Shown: in pieces, positions 1 through 6,449 of the stretch
Numbering within the stretch: position 1 is the stretch's first letter
Layout: the number at the start of each line of letters is the position of its first letter
Assembly: GCA_018660965.1 (NCBI GenBank)
Contig: JABJJH010000225.1
Coordinates: 1-8,676, forward strand
Direction: 5' to 3'
DNA from: Rhodospirillaceae bacterium
GTDB taxonomy: Bacteria > Pseudomonadota > Alphaproteobacteria > UBA8366 > GCA-2717185
Length of the DNA stretch: 8,676 nucleotides
Notes under the pieces: model-generated
What the model saw: the letters and a program-made list of their open reading frames with translations, nothing else
What the model was told of the DNA's origin: nothing
Databases searched by the model: none
Position numbers and translations under genes: made by a program

Positions 1-89
1 ACAATCGCCGCGCGGCGCAAAAAGCTGATGGGGCTCAGCGGTGTGTAGTTCGCCGCATTTTTGTCCAGATTGGTGTCGAAAGGTCCCAT
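1..89 (-). CDS. Acyl-CoA synthetase, N-terminal fragment (runs off the window)
   Basis: The minus strand reads an ATG at 89-87 followed by 29 codons that stay open to the window edge. The peptide begins MGPFDTNLDKNAANYTPLSP and continues with ISFLRRAAI. The pattern LDKNAANYxPLSPxSFLRRAA is what I know from the start of long/medium-chain acyl-CoA synthetases of the ANL superfamily, including 3-methylmercaptopropionyl-CoA ligase (DmdB)-like proteins. These make acyl-CoA from a free acid, ATP and CoA in the cytoplasm. A clear Shine-Dalgarno AGGGAG (101-96) lies 6 nt before the ATG, which supports this start. The gene diverges from the propionyl-CoA synthetase across about 160 bp. The catalytic motifs lie outside the window, so the substrate cannot be judged. 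DmdB is only one possibility, and a generic fatty acyl-CoA ligase fits equally well. Confidence 0.6.
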   Translation of the reverse strand, partial: MGPFDTNLDKNAANYTPLSPISFLRRAAI

Positions 90-116
90 GATCTGCTCCC
101 TGTGTCTTAGGTATTA

Positions 117-205
117 GGGATAGGCCATACAATCTCGGTCGGTCAATATTGTGGTTATTGAATTTGCCGACGGCGTCATCCGGCAAAGGCTTTATAATGT
201 GAGGC
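117..205. promoter_or_regulatory. Divergent promoter/operator region with two inverted repeats
   Basis: This gap separates the divergent acyl-CoA synthetase (minus) and prpE (plus). A perfect TATAAT at 193-198 is a good -10 for prpE, but no acceptable -35 sits 16-19 nt upstream. Directly upstream is a perfect inverted repeat, TTTGCCG (163-169) and CGGCAAA (181-187), covering the -35 zone. This is a usual place for an operator or activator site. A second inverted repeat, TCAATA (143-148) and TATTGA (156-161), overlaps a minus-strand TTGACC (146-141). That hexamer has a weak -10-like TATCCC 18 nt further on (122-117) and could drive the minus-strand gene. The repeats and hexamers are read directly. 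Their function is inferred, and no regulator gene lies beside them. Confidence 0.4.
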
Positions 206-249
206 TGGTGTGGCTGAATGACGATGTGGCGAATTAACGGGAGGCTGTC

Positions 250-2148
250 ATGACGGGGCGTTTCGACGAGGTGTATCAAAGATCCTTGAGGGATCCCGAC
301 GGATTTTGGGCCGAGGCGGCGGAAGACATCGTCTGGTACAAAAAATGGGACAAGGTGTTGGATGATTCCAACCCGCCATTTTACAAATGGTTCCCCGGCG
401 CGGAATGCAACACCTGCTTCAATGCGGTGGACCGCCATGTGGACGACGGGCGCGGCGACCAGGCTGCGATTATTTACGACAGCCCGATCACCGGTTCGCA
501 ACGCACGATCACCTATGCCGAACTGTTGGACGAAACCGCCCGGTTCGCGGGCGTGCTGTCGGGGCTGGGCGTCGCCAAGGGCGACCGCGTCATCATCTAC
601 ATGCCGATGGTCCCGGAAACGGCGGTCGCGATGCTGGCCTGTGCGCGCATCGGCGCGATTCATTCCGTCGTCTTTGGCGGGTTCGCGCCGAATGAACTGG
701 CGACGCGGATCACCGATTCCGAACCGAAGGCCATCGTGACCGCGTCTTGCGGCATCGAACCCGCACGGATCATCGAATACGGCCCCATCGTTAAAGAAGC
801 GATGGAGATTTCACCGCACGACGTGGGCCATGTCGTCATGCTGCAGCGCGAACAATCCCGTTCGGAGCTGTCGGGCGCCAATATTCACGACTGGAACGAC
901 GTCATGGAGTCGGCCAAGCCGGTCGAATGCGTGCCGGTGAAAGCGACCGACCCGCTTTATATCCTGTACACCTCCGGCACGACGGGGGCGCCGAAGGGCG
1001 TCGTGCGCGACAATGGCGGGCACATGGTCGCGCTGAAATGGTCGATGAAAAACATCTATGGCGTCGATCCCGGCGAAGTCTATTGGGCGGCGTCGGATGT
1101 GGGGTGGGTCGTTGGTCATTCCTATATCGTGTACGCCCCGTTGCTGCATGGCTGCACGACGATCCTGTTCGAAGGCAAACCGGTGGGGACGCCGGATGCG
1201 GGCGTGTTCTGGCGCGTCATTGCCGAACACAACGTCTGCACCATGTTCACCGCGCCCACCGCGTTTCGTGCGATCAAACGGGAAGACCCCGGCGGAACGC
1301 TTTTGAAACAATACGACATGTCAAAGTTCCGCACATTGTTTCTCGCTGGGGAACGCACCGACCCCGATACGCTGCATTGGGCCGAAGACCACATGAAGAC
1401 GCCGGTCATCGACCATTGGTGGCAAACGGAGACCGGATGGTCGATTGGCGCCAATTGCATCGGCATTGAAATGCTGCCCGTCAAGCCGGGCTCGCCCACA
1501 CGCGCAGCGCCGGGCTACGACGTGCGCATTCTGGAACCCGACGGGACGGAAGCGCCGCGCGGCGACATGGGTGCGATTTGCGTGAAAATGCCGCTGCCGC
1601 CCAGTGGACTGCTGACGCTATGGAACGCCGATCAGCGTTATATCGATTCCTATATGAGCGACTATCCCGGTTACTATATGACGGGCGACGCCGGGTATAT
1701 GGACAATGACGACTACATCTTCGTCATGGCGCGCACGGATGACATCATCAATGTGGCGGGACACCGGCTCTCGACCGGCGGGATCGAAGAGGTGTTGGCC
1801 GGACATCCCGATGTCGCGGAATGCGCGGTGATTGGCGTCGCCGATCAACTCAAAGGGCAATTGCCGCTCGGGTTCCTGGTGCTGAACGCCGGGACATCCC
1901 GCGACGACGGCGACATCGTCACCGACGCGGTGCGGCTGGTGCGCGAACAGATCGGCGCGGTGGCGGCGTTTAGAACCGCCGTGGTGGTCGATCGGTTGCC
2001 CAAGACACGCTCGGGAAAAATCCTGCGCGGCGCCATGAGCGCCATCGCCGACGGAACCGAATACAAAGCGCCCGCGACCATCGAAGAACCGCTCGTCCTG
2101 GACGAAATCGGCGTGGCGTTGCGCACGGTTGGGTACGCGCAGGAATAG
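250..2148 (+). CDS. prpE: Propionyl-CoA synthetase (PrpE/ACSS3 type, AMP-forming)
   Basis: The 632-aa ANL-superfamily ligase should convert propionate (possibly also acetate or other short acids), ATP and CoA to acyl-CoA, AMP and PPi in the cytoplasm. The phosphate-binding loop YTSGTTGAPKG is at residues 240-250. It is followed by VVRDNGGH, which is typical of the PrpE branch. The aromatic motif WWQTETGW is at 390-397, YMTGD at 476-480, and the hinge and CoA-site motif RTDDIINVAGHRLSTGGIEE at 495-514. PKTRSGK at 584-590 ends in the catalytic lysine K590, the usual target of regulatory acetylation in this family. The length matches PrpE and all core motifs are intact. Shine-Dalgarno GGGAGG (239-244) lies 5 nt before the ATG. 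The next gene starts 45 nt downstream, so co-transcription is likely. Acetyl-CoA synthetase is the main alternative; the WWQTETGW and VRDNGGH variants favour propionate. Confidence 0.87.
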   Translation: MTGRFDEVYQRSLRDPDGFWAEAAEDIVWYKKWDKVLDDSNPPFYKWFPGAECNTCFNAVDRHVDDGRGDQAAIIYDSPITGSQRTITYAELLDETARFAGVLSGLGVAKGDRVIIYMPMVPETAVAMLACARIGAIHSVVFGGFAPNELATRITDSEPKAIVTASCGIEPARIIEYGPIVKEAMEISPHDVGHVVMLQREQSRSELSGANIHDWNDVMESAKPVECVPVKATDPLYILYTSGTTGAPKGVVRDNGGHMVALKWSMKNIYGVDPGEVYWAASDVGWVVGHSYIVYAPLLHGCTTILFEGKPVGTPDAGVFWRVIAEHNVCTMFTAPTAFRAIKREDPGGTLLKQYDMSKFRTLFLAGERTDPDTLHWAEDHMKTPVIDHWWQTETGWSIGANCIGIEMLPVKPGSPTRAAPGYDVRILEPDGTEAPRGDMGAICVKMPLPPSGLLTLWNADQRYIDSYMSDYPGYYMTGDAGYMDNDDYIFVMARTDDIINVAGHRLSTGGIEEVLAGHPDVAECAVIGVADQLKGQLPLGFLVLNAGTSRDDGDIVTDAVRLVREQIGAVAAFRTAVVVDRLPKTRSGKILRGAMSAIADGTEYKAPATIEEPLVLDEIGVALRTVGYAQE

Positions 2149-2193
2149 CGATTTAACGTGGTCTCATATTTGACCATCAATGGGGAAGACATC

Positions 2194-3285
2194 ATGAAAA
2201 TTACCAGCTTTGAAGCGACGGCGCTGAATGTTCCTGAAGACGAACCGCTGGCGAACATGCCGGAGGAAGAGGGGCGCACGCGACCTGTCGTCATCCTGCG
2301 GCTGCGCACCGATAACGGGCTTGAGGGGTTGGGCGTCACCTTTTATGGCGGCAAGATGACCGGCAGTCTGCGCGTCGCGGTCGAGGAACTCGCAGCCCTC
2401 ACGGTAGGCGAGGACCCGCTGCGGATCGAGGCGATCATCGCGAAGCTCCGCGCCGCCGCCGATTCCAGCGGGCCGGGCGGCATCTTCACCCTGGCGCTTT
2501 CGGCCATCGACGTTGCGTTGTGGGACATCAAGGGCAAGGCGTTGGAGCAGCCCTTATGGAAACTGTTGGGCGGGCATCGGGACCGGGTTCCGACCTACGC
2601 CTCCGGGGCGCTTCGTCGCGGTTTGACCGACGACCAGGCGCAGCGCGCGGCGCAAATTCTGGTGCAAAAGGGCTTCCGGGAAATGAAAACCCAGATGGCG
2701 TTGCCGGGCGCGCCGGCGCCCGCCGATGAAATCCGCCGCGTGCGAACGGTGCGCGAGGCCATCGGTCCGGATATCAAGTTGATGTGCGACATCAACCAGC
2801 GTTGGCGCCCGGAACAGGCGATTGATATCGGCAGCCGCGTCGAGGACGTCGGCCTGTTCTGGTTGGAGGACGTAACCACGGCGGACGATTACGCGGGGCT
2901 TGCGCGCGTCACCGCCGCGTTAAAAACCCCGATTGCGGGCGGCGAATACCTTTGGGGCATCGTGCCGTTCCGTCACATGATCGAAGCGCGGTCGGTCGAT
3001 ATCGTCATGGTCGATATCGCGCGGGTCGGCGGTGTAACCCAATGGATGAAAGTCGCGGGCATGGCGGAAGCGTTCAACCTGCCGGTCGTCAGTCATGTCA
3101 TGCCGGAAATACTGGTGCATGTCGTCGCCGCCTGCCCGAATGGGCTGACCGTTGAATACATGCCGTGGATGATTGCGCTTTACGAGGAGACGCCTGAGAT
3201 CGAGAATGGGGAACTCGTTTTGACCGACAAGCCGGGGTTGGGCCTGAAATTCGACGAAAAGGCCATCGCCGCTTTCAAAGCGTGA
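2194..3285 (+). CDS. Enolase-superfamily enzyme, mandelate racemase/muconate lactonizing type
   Basis: The 363-aa protein has the N-terminal capping domain (about 1-120) followed by the (β/α)8 barrel of the MR/MLE family. Such enzymes abstract the alpha-proton of a carboxylate, and most MR-type members dehydrate sugar acids. The Mg2+ ligands are D199 (CDINQ), E225 (WLED) and E251 (GGEY). The Asp-His dyad is D274 (VMVDIARVGG) and H301 (VVSHVMPE), and E321 matches the late acidic residue of mandelate racemase. The KxK position reads K165-T166-Q167, so the second, usually catalytic, lysine is replaced by Gln. The ATG at 2194 is chosen over an in-frame GTG at 2158 because GGGGAAG (2182-2188) sits just before it and family homology begins there. 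It lies 45 nt after prpE and 43 nt before the membrane-protein gene. The substrate cannot be named from sequence alone. Confidence 0.8.
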   Translation: MKITSFEATALNVPEDEPLANMPEEEGRTRPVVILRLRTDNGLEGLGVTFYGGKMTGSLRVAVEELAALTVGEDPLRIEAIIAKLRAAADSSGPGGIFTLALSAIDVALWDIKGKALEQPLWKLLGGHRDRVPTYASGALRRGLTDDQAQRAAQILVQKGFREMKTQMALPGAPAPADEIRRVRTVREAIGPDIKLMCDINQRWRPEQAIDIGSRVEDVGLFWLEDVTTADDYAGLARVTAALKTPIAGGEYLWGIVPFRHMIEARSVDIVMVDIARVGGVTQWMKVAGMAEAFNLPVVSHVMPEILVHVVAACPNGLTVEYMPWMIALYEETPEIENGELVLTDKPGLGLKFDEKAIAAFKA

Positions 3286-3328
3286 CCCACCGCTCGATCA
3301 ATAGAACGACCGATAGACGGGCCGGTCC

Positions 3329-4183
3329 ATGAAACAGTTTTTCACAGGTGTTCTTCCCCGCGCGGCGACGCGGTTCCTGGACCATGACGGTTTCGCCCTT
3401 TCGGGCTACATCGCGTTTGTTGGGATATTGTCCCTGTTTCCCTTCCTGGTGTTTCTGTTCGCCGTCTTTGGCTTTTTCGGCGTCACCGAGGCGGGCACGT
3501 ATCTGGCCGCGTTTATTTTTGAAAATATCCCTGAATCCGTGGCGGAGACAATTGAAACGCCGATCGCGGGATTGTTCCAGGACACCTATGGCAACCTCCT
3601 GACATTTTCGGTGCTTGGCGCGTTGTGGACGGCGGGAATTGGGCTTGAAGGCGTTCGCACGGCGTTGAACCGCGCCTATGGACCGGAACGCCGACGGGCC
3701 TTCTGGCGGCGGCGGGGGCAGGGAACTTTCCTGATTCTCGCCTTTGCGGGGACATTGACGTTGGGGCTGCTTTTTGCGCCTTACGCTCTGGTTCTGGTGG
3801 AGGAAGCGTTGTTGCTCGACGAAGACGTCATGTTGCCCTGGACAGCAATCCGTTATGGCGGTGGCGCGATTGCGTTCTTTGGCGCCACCTGCATTTTGTA
3901 TTATTGGCTCCCCAACCATCGACCGACTTGGCGCGGCGTTCTTCCCGGCGCGGCGCTGGTGCTCCTCGGGTCGTTATTGTTCAGCCGGATGTTCGGCGTA
4001 TTTCTGTCGTATTTCGATAACTATGCGGCGATCTACGGCAGTCTCGCAGGGGTAATCCTGTCGCTTCTGTTTTTTTATTATCTGGGCGCGATTTTTATTT
4101 TTGGAGCGGAGGTCAACGCCGAGGTTGAAGCCATGCGCAAGGCGTCCGCACAAGCGGAATCGCCCCCACAAAAGCACGGTTGA
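3329..4183 (+). CDS. YihY/BrkB family inner-membrane protein
   Basis: This 284-aa polytopic membrane protein matches the YihY/virulence factor BrkB family (once misannotated as ribonuclease BN). About six hydrophobic segments are visible: 24-52, 88-110, 132-158, 173-195, 204-228 and 235-262. Family hallmarks are LPNHRPTWRGVLPGA at 194-208 and, near the C-terminus, YAAIYGSLAGV at 232-242 followed by GAEVNAE at 259-265. The hydrophilic tail (266-284) should be cytoplasmic. The molecular function of the family is not settled. The gene starts 43 nt after the enolase-superfamily gene on the same strand with only a weak G-rich ribosome site, so it may be read through from the prpE unit. It ends 30 bp from the convergent regulator gene, with no obvious terminator in that gap. 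Confidence 0.85.
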   Translation: MKQFFTGVLPRAATRFLDHDGFALSGYIAFVGILSLFPFLVFLFAVFGFFGVTEAGTYLAAFIFENIPESVAETIETPIAGLFQDTYGNLLTFSVLGALWTAGIGLEGVRTALNRAYGPERRRAFWRRRGQGTFLILAFAGTLTLGLLFAPYALVLVEEALLLDEDVMLPWTAIRYGGGAIAFFGATCILYYWLPNHRPTWRGVLPGAALVLLGSLLFSRMFGVFLSYFDNYAAIYGSLAGVILSLLFFYYLGAIFIFGAEVNAEVEAMRKASAQAESPPQKHG

Positions 4184-4213
4184 GGTTTTATCCTACGTGG
4201 GGACCGGGGGGCT

Positions 4214-4954
4214 TTAAGACGCGTCGCTGTTCGGCGTCGCCGAGGGCCATAGATCCTCGACCGTGGGTTCCGGCGGTTTCTCAATGGGTGCGCCATCGCC
4301 AAGCAGACTTTCCTGCATGGATGCTTCCTGGGCGCTCTCTTCCGCAGGGCTGTTGTCGACGGGGGTGTCCGCCACCGGCGCCTCAAGCGGCGCTGGGGAT
4401 TCTGGCGGCTGTCCGGCGGGCCGGTTCTTCGCCGCTTTTTCCGCCGCCTTCACGACCACGGCGCGAAGTTCCTGATGCGTGCACAGGCCGACTTCGACCG
4501 GGCTTCGCGGGGTCAAATTGGATGAATTCCAATGGGTCCGGTCGCGCACGGCCGTGATTGTCGGTTTGGTCGTGCCGATCAAGCGTCCGATCTGCGCGTC
4601 GGTGAGGTCCGGCTGGTTGCGCAACAACCAGGCGATGGCGTCCGGTTTGTCGGCGCGCTTGGAAACCGGCGTATAGCGTGGGCCTTTCGGGCGCACGACG
4701 GGTTGTGGAATATCGGATTTGGCGAGTTCAAGCCGCCCGGCCGGGTCGCGTTCGCACCGTTCGATTTCTTCACGGGTCAGTTGGCCGCCCGTGATGGGGT
4801 CCTGACCAACGATGCCAATGGCGACTTCGTCGTCGGCGATGGCTTGCACTTCCAGCTCGTGGAGGCCGCAAAATTCAGCGACCTGCAAGAAGCTCATCGT
4901 GGTGTTGTCGACCAGCCATACGGCGGTGCCTTTTGGCATTAACAATCGAGCCAT
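4214..4954 (-). CDS. trcR: TrcR-like cell-cycle transcriptional regulator (DUF1013 family)
   Basis: The 246-aa protein begins MARLLMPKGTAVWLVDNTTM, which I recognise as the conserved start of the alphaproteobacterial DUF1013 family, now usually annotated as the cell-cycle transcriptional regulator TrcR. A first helix-turn-helix-like stretch is at about 19-41. A second, clearer one at 103-140 contains DAQIGRLIGTTKPTITAVRD and is followed by THWN. Residues 178-246 are Pro/Ala/Glu-rich and probably disordered; this tail is less conserved and somewhat long. The role as a DNA-binding or RNA polymerase-associated regulator comes from family knowledge and is not proven by this sequence. The start is supported by AAGGA (4965-4961) 6 nt before the ATG. 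Upstream lie a perfect 10-bp palindrome GAAAATTTTC (4972-4981), two mini-ORFs and a duplicated ribosome-binding segment. The gene converges with the BrkB-family gene. Confidence 0.8.
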   Translation of the reverse strand: MARLLMPKGTAVWLVDNTTMSFLQVAEFCGLHELEVQAIADDEVAIGIVGQDPITGGQLTREEIERCERDPAGRLELAKSDIPQPVVRPKGPRYTPVSKRADKPDAIAWLLRNQPDLTDAQIGRLIGTTKPTITAVRDRTHWNSSNLTPRSPVEVGLCTHQELRAVVVKAAEKAAKNRPAGQPPESPAPLEAPVADTPVDNSPAEESAQEASMQESLLGDGAPIEKPPEPTVEDLWPSATPNSDAS

Positions 4955-4963
4955 TATCGTTCC

Positions 4964-5020
4964 TTATCGCAGAAAATTTTCGAAGGGGCGCATCGGTAGC
5001 GCGTCTTTATCCGAATTCAT
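4964..5020 (-). CDS. Possible 18-codon leader ORF before trcR
   Basis: On the minus strand an ATG at 5020-5018 opens an 18-codon frame reading MNSDKDALPMRPFENFLR. It ends in TAA at 4966-4964. That stop overlaps the AAGGA ribosome-binding site of the downstream regulator gene, whose ATG is 9 nt further on. Such overlap could couple translation of leader and regulator. No strong Shine-Dalgarno lies right before this ATG, although the stop of the preceding mini-ORF is one base away. I see no known family, and a chance ORF is quite possible. Confidence 0.2.
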   Translation of the reverse strand: MNSDKDALPMRPFENFLR

Positions 5021-5021
5021 G

Positions 5022-5054
5022 TCAGTCATAGCGGGATTCGAGACGTTGGTACAT
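5022..5054 (-). CDS. Possible 10-codon leader ORF (MYQRLESRYD)
   Basis: On the minus strand an ATG at 5054-5052 is preceded by GCGATAAGGAATTC, where AAGGA sits 4 nt before the start codon. It encodes MYQRLESRYD and ends in TGA at 5024-5022, so the next ATG follows as TGACATG. The 11-nt segment GCGATAAGGAA (5068-5058) is identical to the one just before trcR (4970-4960), so the ribosome-binding site appears duplicated. No family is recognisable at this length. The frame could be a translated leader or a coincidence of the duplicated site. Confidence 0.25.
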   Translation of the reverse strand: MYQRLESRYD

Positions 5055-5101
5055 GAATTCCTTATCGCCGACATAAACACGATAGGGGCAAAATTCAAGG
5101 A

Positions 5102-6112
5102 TTACGAAGCCGTAAGAATGATTTTACCGACATGCTGGCTGGACTCCATCAAGGCGTGGGCGTCCGCCGCCTGGTTCAATGGAAAGGTTTGATGAATGAT
5201 TGGTTTCACCGTCCCGGCTTCCAAAAGCGGCCATATTTGCGTCTTCAGCGCCGTGGCGATCTCGGCCTTGGCGGCGTCTGATTGCGGACGCAGGGTCGAT
5301 CCGGTGATGGTTTGGCGCCGGACCATGACGCGCGTGAAATCGACTTCGGCTTTTGATCCCCCCAGAAATCCAATGATGACGATGCGACCGTCCATGGCGA
5401 GAGAATTGATGTTCATCTGTATGTAGCGTGCGCCGACCATGTCCAGAATGACGTCGACGCCACGTTTTTCGGTGAATTCCCGGACAATCGCTGGCCAGTC
5501 TTCCGTGCGGTAGTTGATCGCCCGGTCCGCGCCCAACGATTCACAGACCCGGCATTTCTCGTCGCTGCCCGCAGTCGTGAGAACGCGGGCGCCAAACGCC
5601 TTCGCCAGTTGGATCGCCGTGGTGCCGATGCCGCTGGAACCACCATGCACAAGAAACGTTTCGCCCTTTTGCAGGCCACCGCGCTGAAACACGTTGTGCC
5701 ACACGGTGAAGTAGGTTTCCGGGACGCCCGCCGCTTCGACCATGCTGAACCCGGCGGGGACCGGCAGGCAATGACTGGCTGGCGCCAGGCAGTATTGTGC
5801 GTAGCCGCCGCCGGGCGTCAGCGCGCACACCGCGTCGCCAAGGGCGAACCCGCTTACGTTCGCGCCGATAGCGGCGACGGTGCCGGCGACCTCCAGTCCG
5901 GGCAAATCCGTCGCCCCGGGGGGCGGGGGATAGTGGCCCGCGCGTTGAATGGCGTCGGGTCGATTTACGCCCGCCGCTTCGACCTTGATAAGGATATCGT
6001 TTGCGTCGGGGGCTGGCGTTGGCCGTTGCGCGGGAATCAGGACTTCCGGGCCGCCGGGTTCGGATATTTCGATCACGTTCATTGTCTCGGGCATCGTCTC
6101 GGGCAATGACAT
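5102..6112 (-). CDS. NAD(P)H:quinone oxidoreductase, PIG3-type zinc-independent MDR family
   Basis: The 336-aa protein belongs to the medium-chain dehydrogenase/reductase superfamily, quinone oxidoreductase branch (PIG3/TP53I3-like). It should reduce quinones or similar enones with NAD(P)H in the cytoplasm. The N-terminal GroES-like domain shows GVNRPDAIQRAGHYPPPPG at 48-66 and LPGLEVAG at 70-77. The Rossmann domain begins at VHGGSSGIGTTAIQ (155-168), with GSDEKC at 182-187 near the cofactor ribose site. The cysteine and histidine zinc ligands of alcohol dehydrogenases are not in place, as expected for this branch. The start at 6112 (MSLPETMPETMNVIEI) is chosen because AAGGAG (6124-6119) lies 6 nt upstream; an in-frame ATG 33 nt further upstream lacks such support. 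The true physiological substrate is unknown. The gene diverges from the DUF1192/bdhA pair. Confidence 0.85.
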   Translation of the reverse strand: MSLPETMPETMNVIEISEPGGPEVLIPAQRPTPAPDANDILIKVEAAGVNRPDAIQRAGHYPPPPGATDLPGLEVAGTVAAIGANVSGFALGDAVCALTPGGGYAQYCLAPASHCLPVPAGFSMVEAAGVPETYFTVWHNVFQRGGLQKGETFLVHGGSSGIGTTAIQLAKAFGARVLTTAGSDEKCRVCESLGADRAINYRTEDWPAIVREFTEKRGVDVILDMVGARYIQMNINSLAMDGRIVIIGFLGGSKAEVDFTRVMVRRQTITGSTLRPQSDAAKAEIATALKTQIWPLLEAGTVKPIIHQTFPLNQAADAHALMESSQHVGKIILTAS

Positions 6113-6158
6113 GCGCGGCTCCTTTGATATCAGGGGTAAAACCAAGGCGAAATCAGGG

Positions 6159-6207
6159 TTGCAGGTCTAATCTCAAGCGACCAGACTTGCAAGCAGGCAG
6201 ACTTGCA
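6159..6207. repeat. Repeated TTGCA-type motif in a divergent promoter region
   Basis: The 120-bp gap between the divergent quinone oxidoreductase and DUF1192 genes holds CAGACTTGCA twice in direct orientation (6182-6191 and 6198-6207, 16-bp period). A third, inverted copy TTGCAGGTCT (6159-6168) matches AGACTTGCAA (6183-6192) at 9 of 10 positions. The left direct copy includes a perfect palindrome CTTGCAAG (6186-6193). The spacing of about one and a half helical turns and the position between two start codons suggest an operator cluster. No regulator binding can be assigned from the sequence. Confidence 0.4.
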
Positions 6208-6232
6208 GGCAATAGAACGATGGGAGGCGGGC

Positions 6233-6415
6233 ATGGAAGAACAGGATCTGGAACCTCGGAACCGTAAGCCGAAGCCGAGGGATTTGGACGTGATGTCAAT
6301 TGAGGCGCTGGGCGAGTATATCGAGGACATGGAGGCTGAGATTGCGCGCGTGCGCGAAGCGATTTCGGCTAAGGAAAATTGGCGCGACAACGCCGATTCG
6401 TTTTTCAAAAAATAA
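6233..6415 (+). CDS. DUF1192 family small protein
   Basis: The 60-aa acidic/basic protein matches the DUF1192 family of short alphaproteobacterial proteins. A charged N-terminal stretch is followed by MSIEALGEYIEDMEAEIARV (21-40), which forms a likely coiled coil to about residue 48. It ends in the typical ADSFFKK. The function is unknown. The ATG at 6233 is preceded by GGGAGG (6222-6227) with a 5-nt spacer, so the frame extending upstream to 6203 is not used. The stop codon lies 34 nt before the 3-hydroxybutyrate dehydrogenase start, suggesting co-transcription. The length is standard for the family and nothing is missing. Confidence 0.8.
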   Translation: MEEQDLEPRNRKPKPRDLDVMSIEALGEYIEDMEAEIARVREAISAKENWRDNADSFFKK

Positions 6416-6449
6416 CCACCCAAAAAATAACACAGGGACAATACCGAAC

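Larger units (their letters stand above)
4960..5068. repeat. Duplicated ribosome-site segment and 10-bp inverted repeat upstream of trcR
   Basis: The 147-bp gap between trcR and the quinone oxidoreductase gene is rich in short exact repeats. TTCCTTATCGC occurs at 4960-4970 and again at 5058-5068 (11/11 identical). GAATTCATGT (5013-5022) and ACATGAATTC (5051-5060) form a perfect 10-bp inverted repeat with a 28-nt spacer. GAAAATTTTC (4972-4981) is a perfect palindrome. In RNA the inverted repeat would pair both mini-ORF start codons into one stem. No T-tract follows, so it is not a standard terminator. Confidence 0.5.

Noticed and set aside
811..1311. Minus-strand ORF of 166 codons inside prpE
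   Set aside because: It is Arg/His-rich with no recognisable motif and lies wholly opposite conserved ANL-ligase motifs; it is a shadow frame.
3286..3328. Possible terminator between the enolase-superfamily and BrkB-family genes (GACCG/CGGTC pairing)
   Set aside because: The stem is only 5 bp with no T-tract, so transcriptional read-through is more likely.
3275..3919. Long minus-strand ORF of 214 codons opposite the BrkB-family gene
   Set aside because: It is antisense to a clear membrane-protein gene; its composition (Arg/Gln/Lys-rich, no domain) is that of a shadow frame in GC-rich DNA.
6300..6449. Upstream extension of the bdhA reading frame (50 extra codons)
   Set aside because: It overlaps the well-supported DUF1192 gene in another frame, and 3HB dehydrogenases start at MLQDKVALITG; numbering of the catalytic residues fits the ATG at 6450 exactly.
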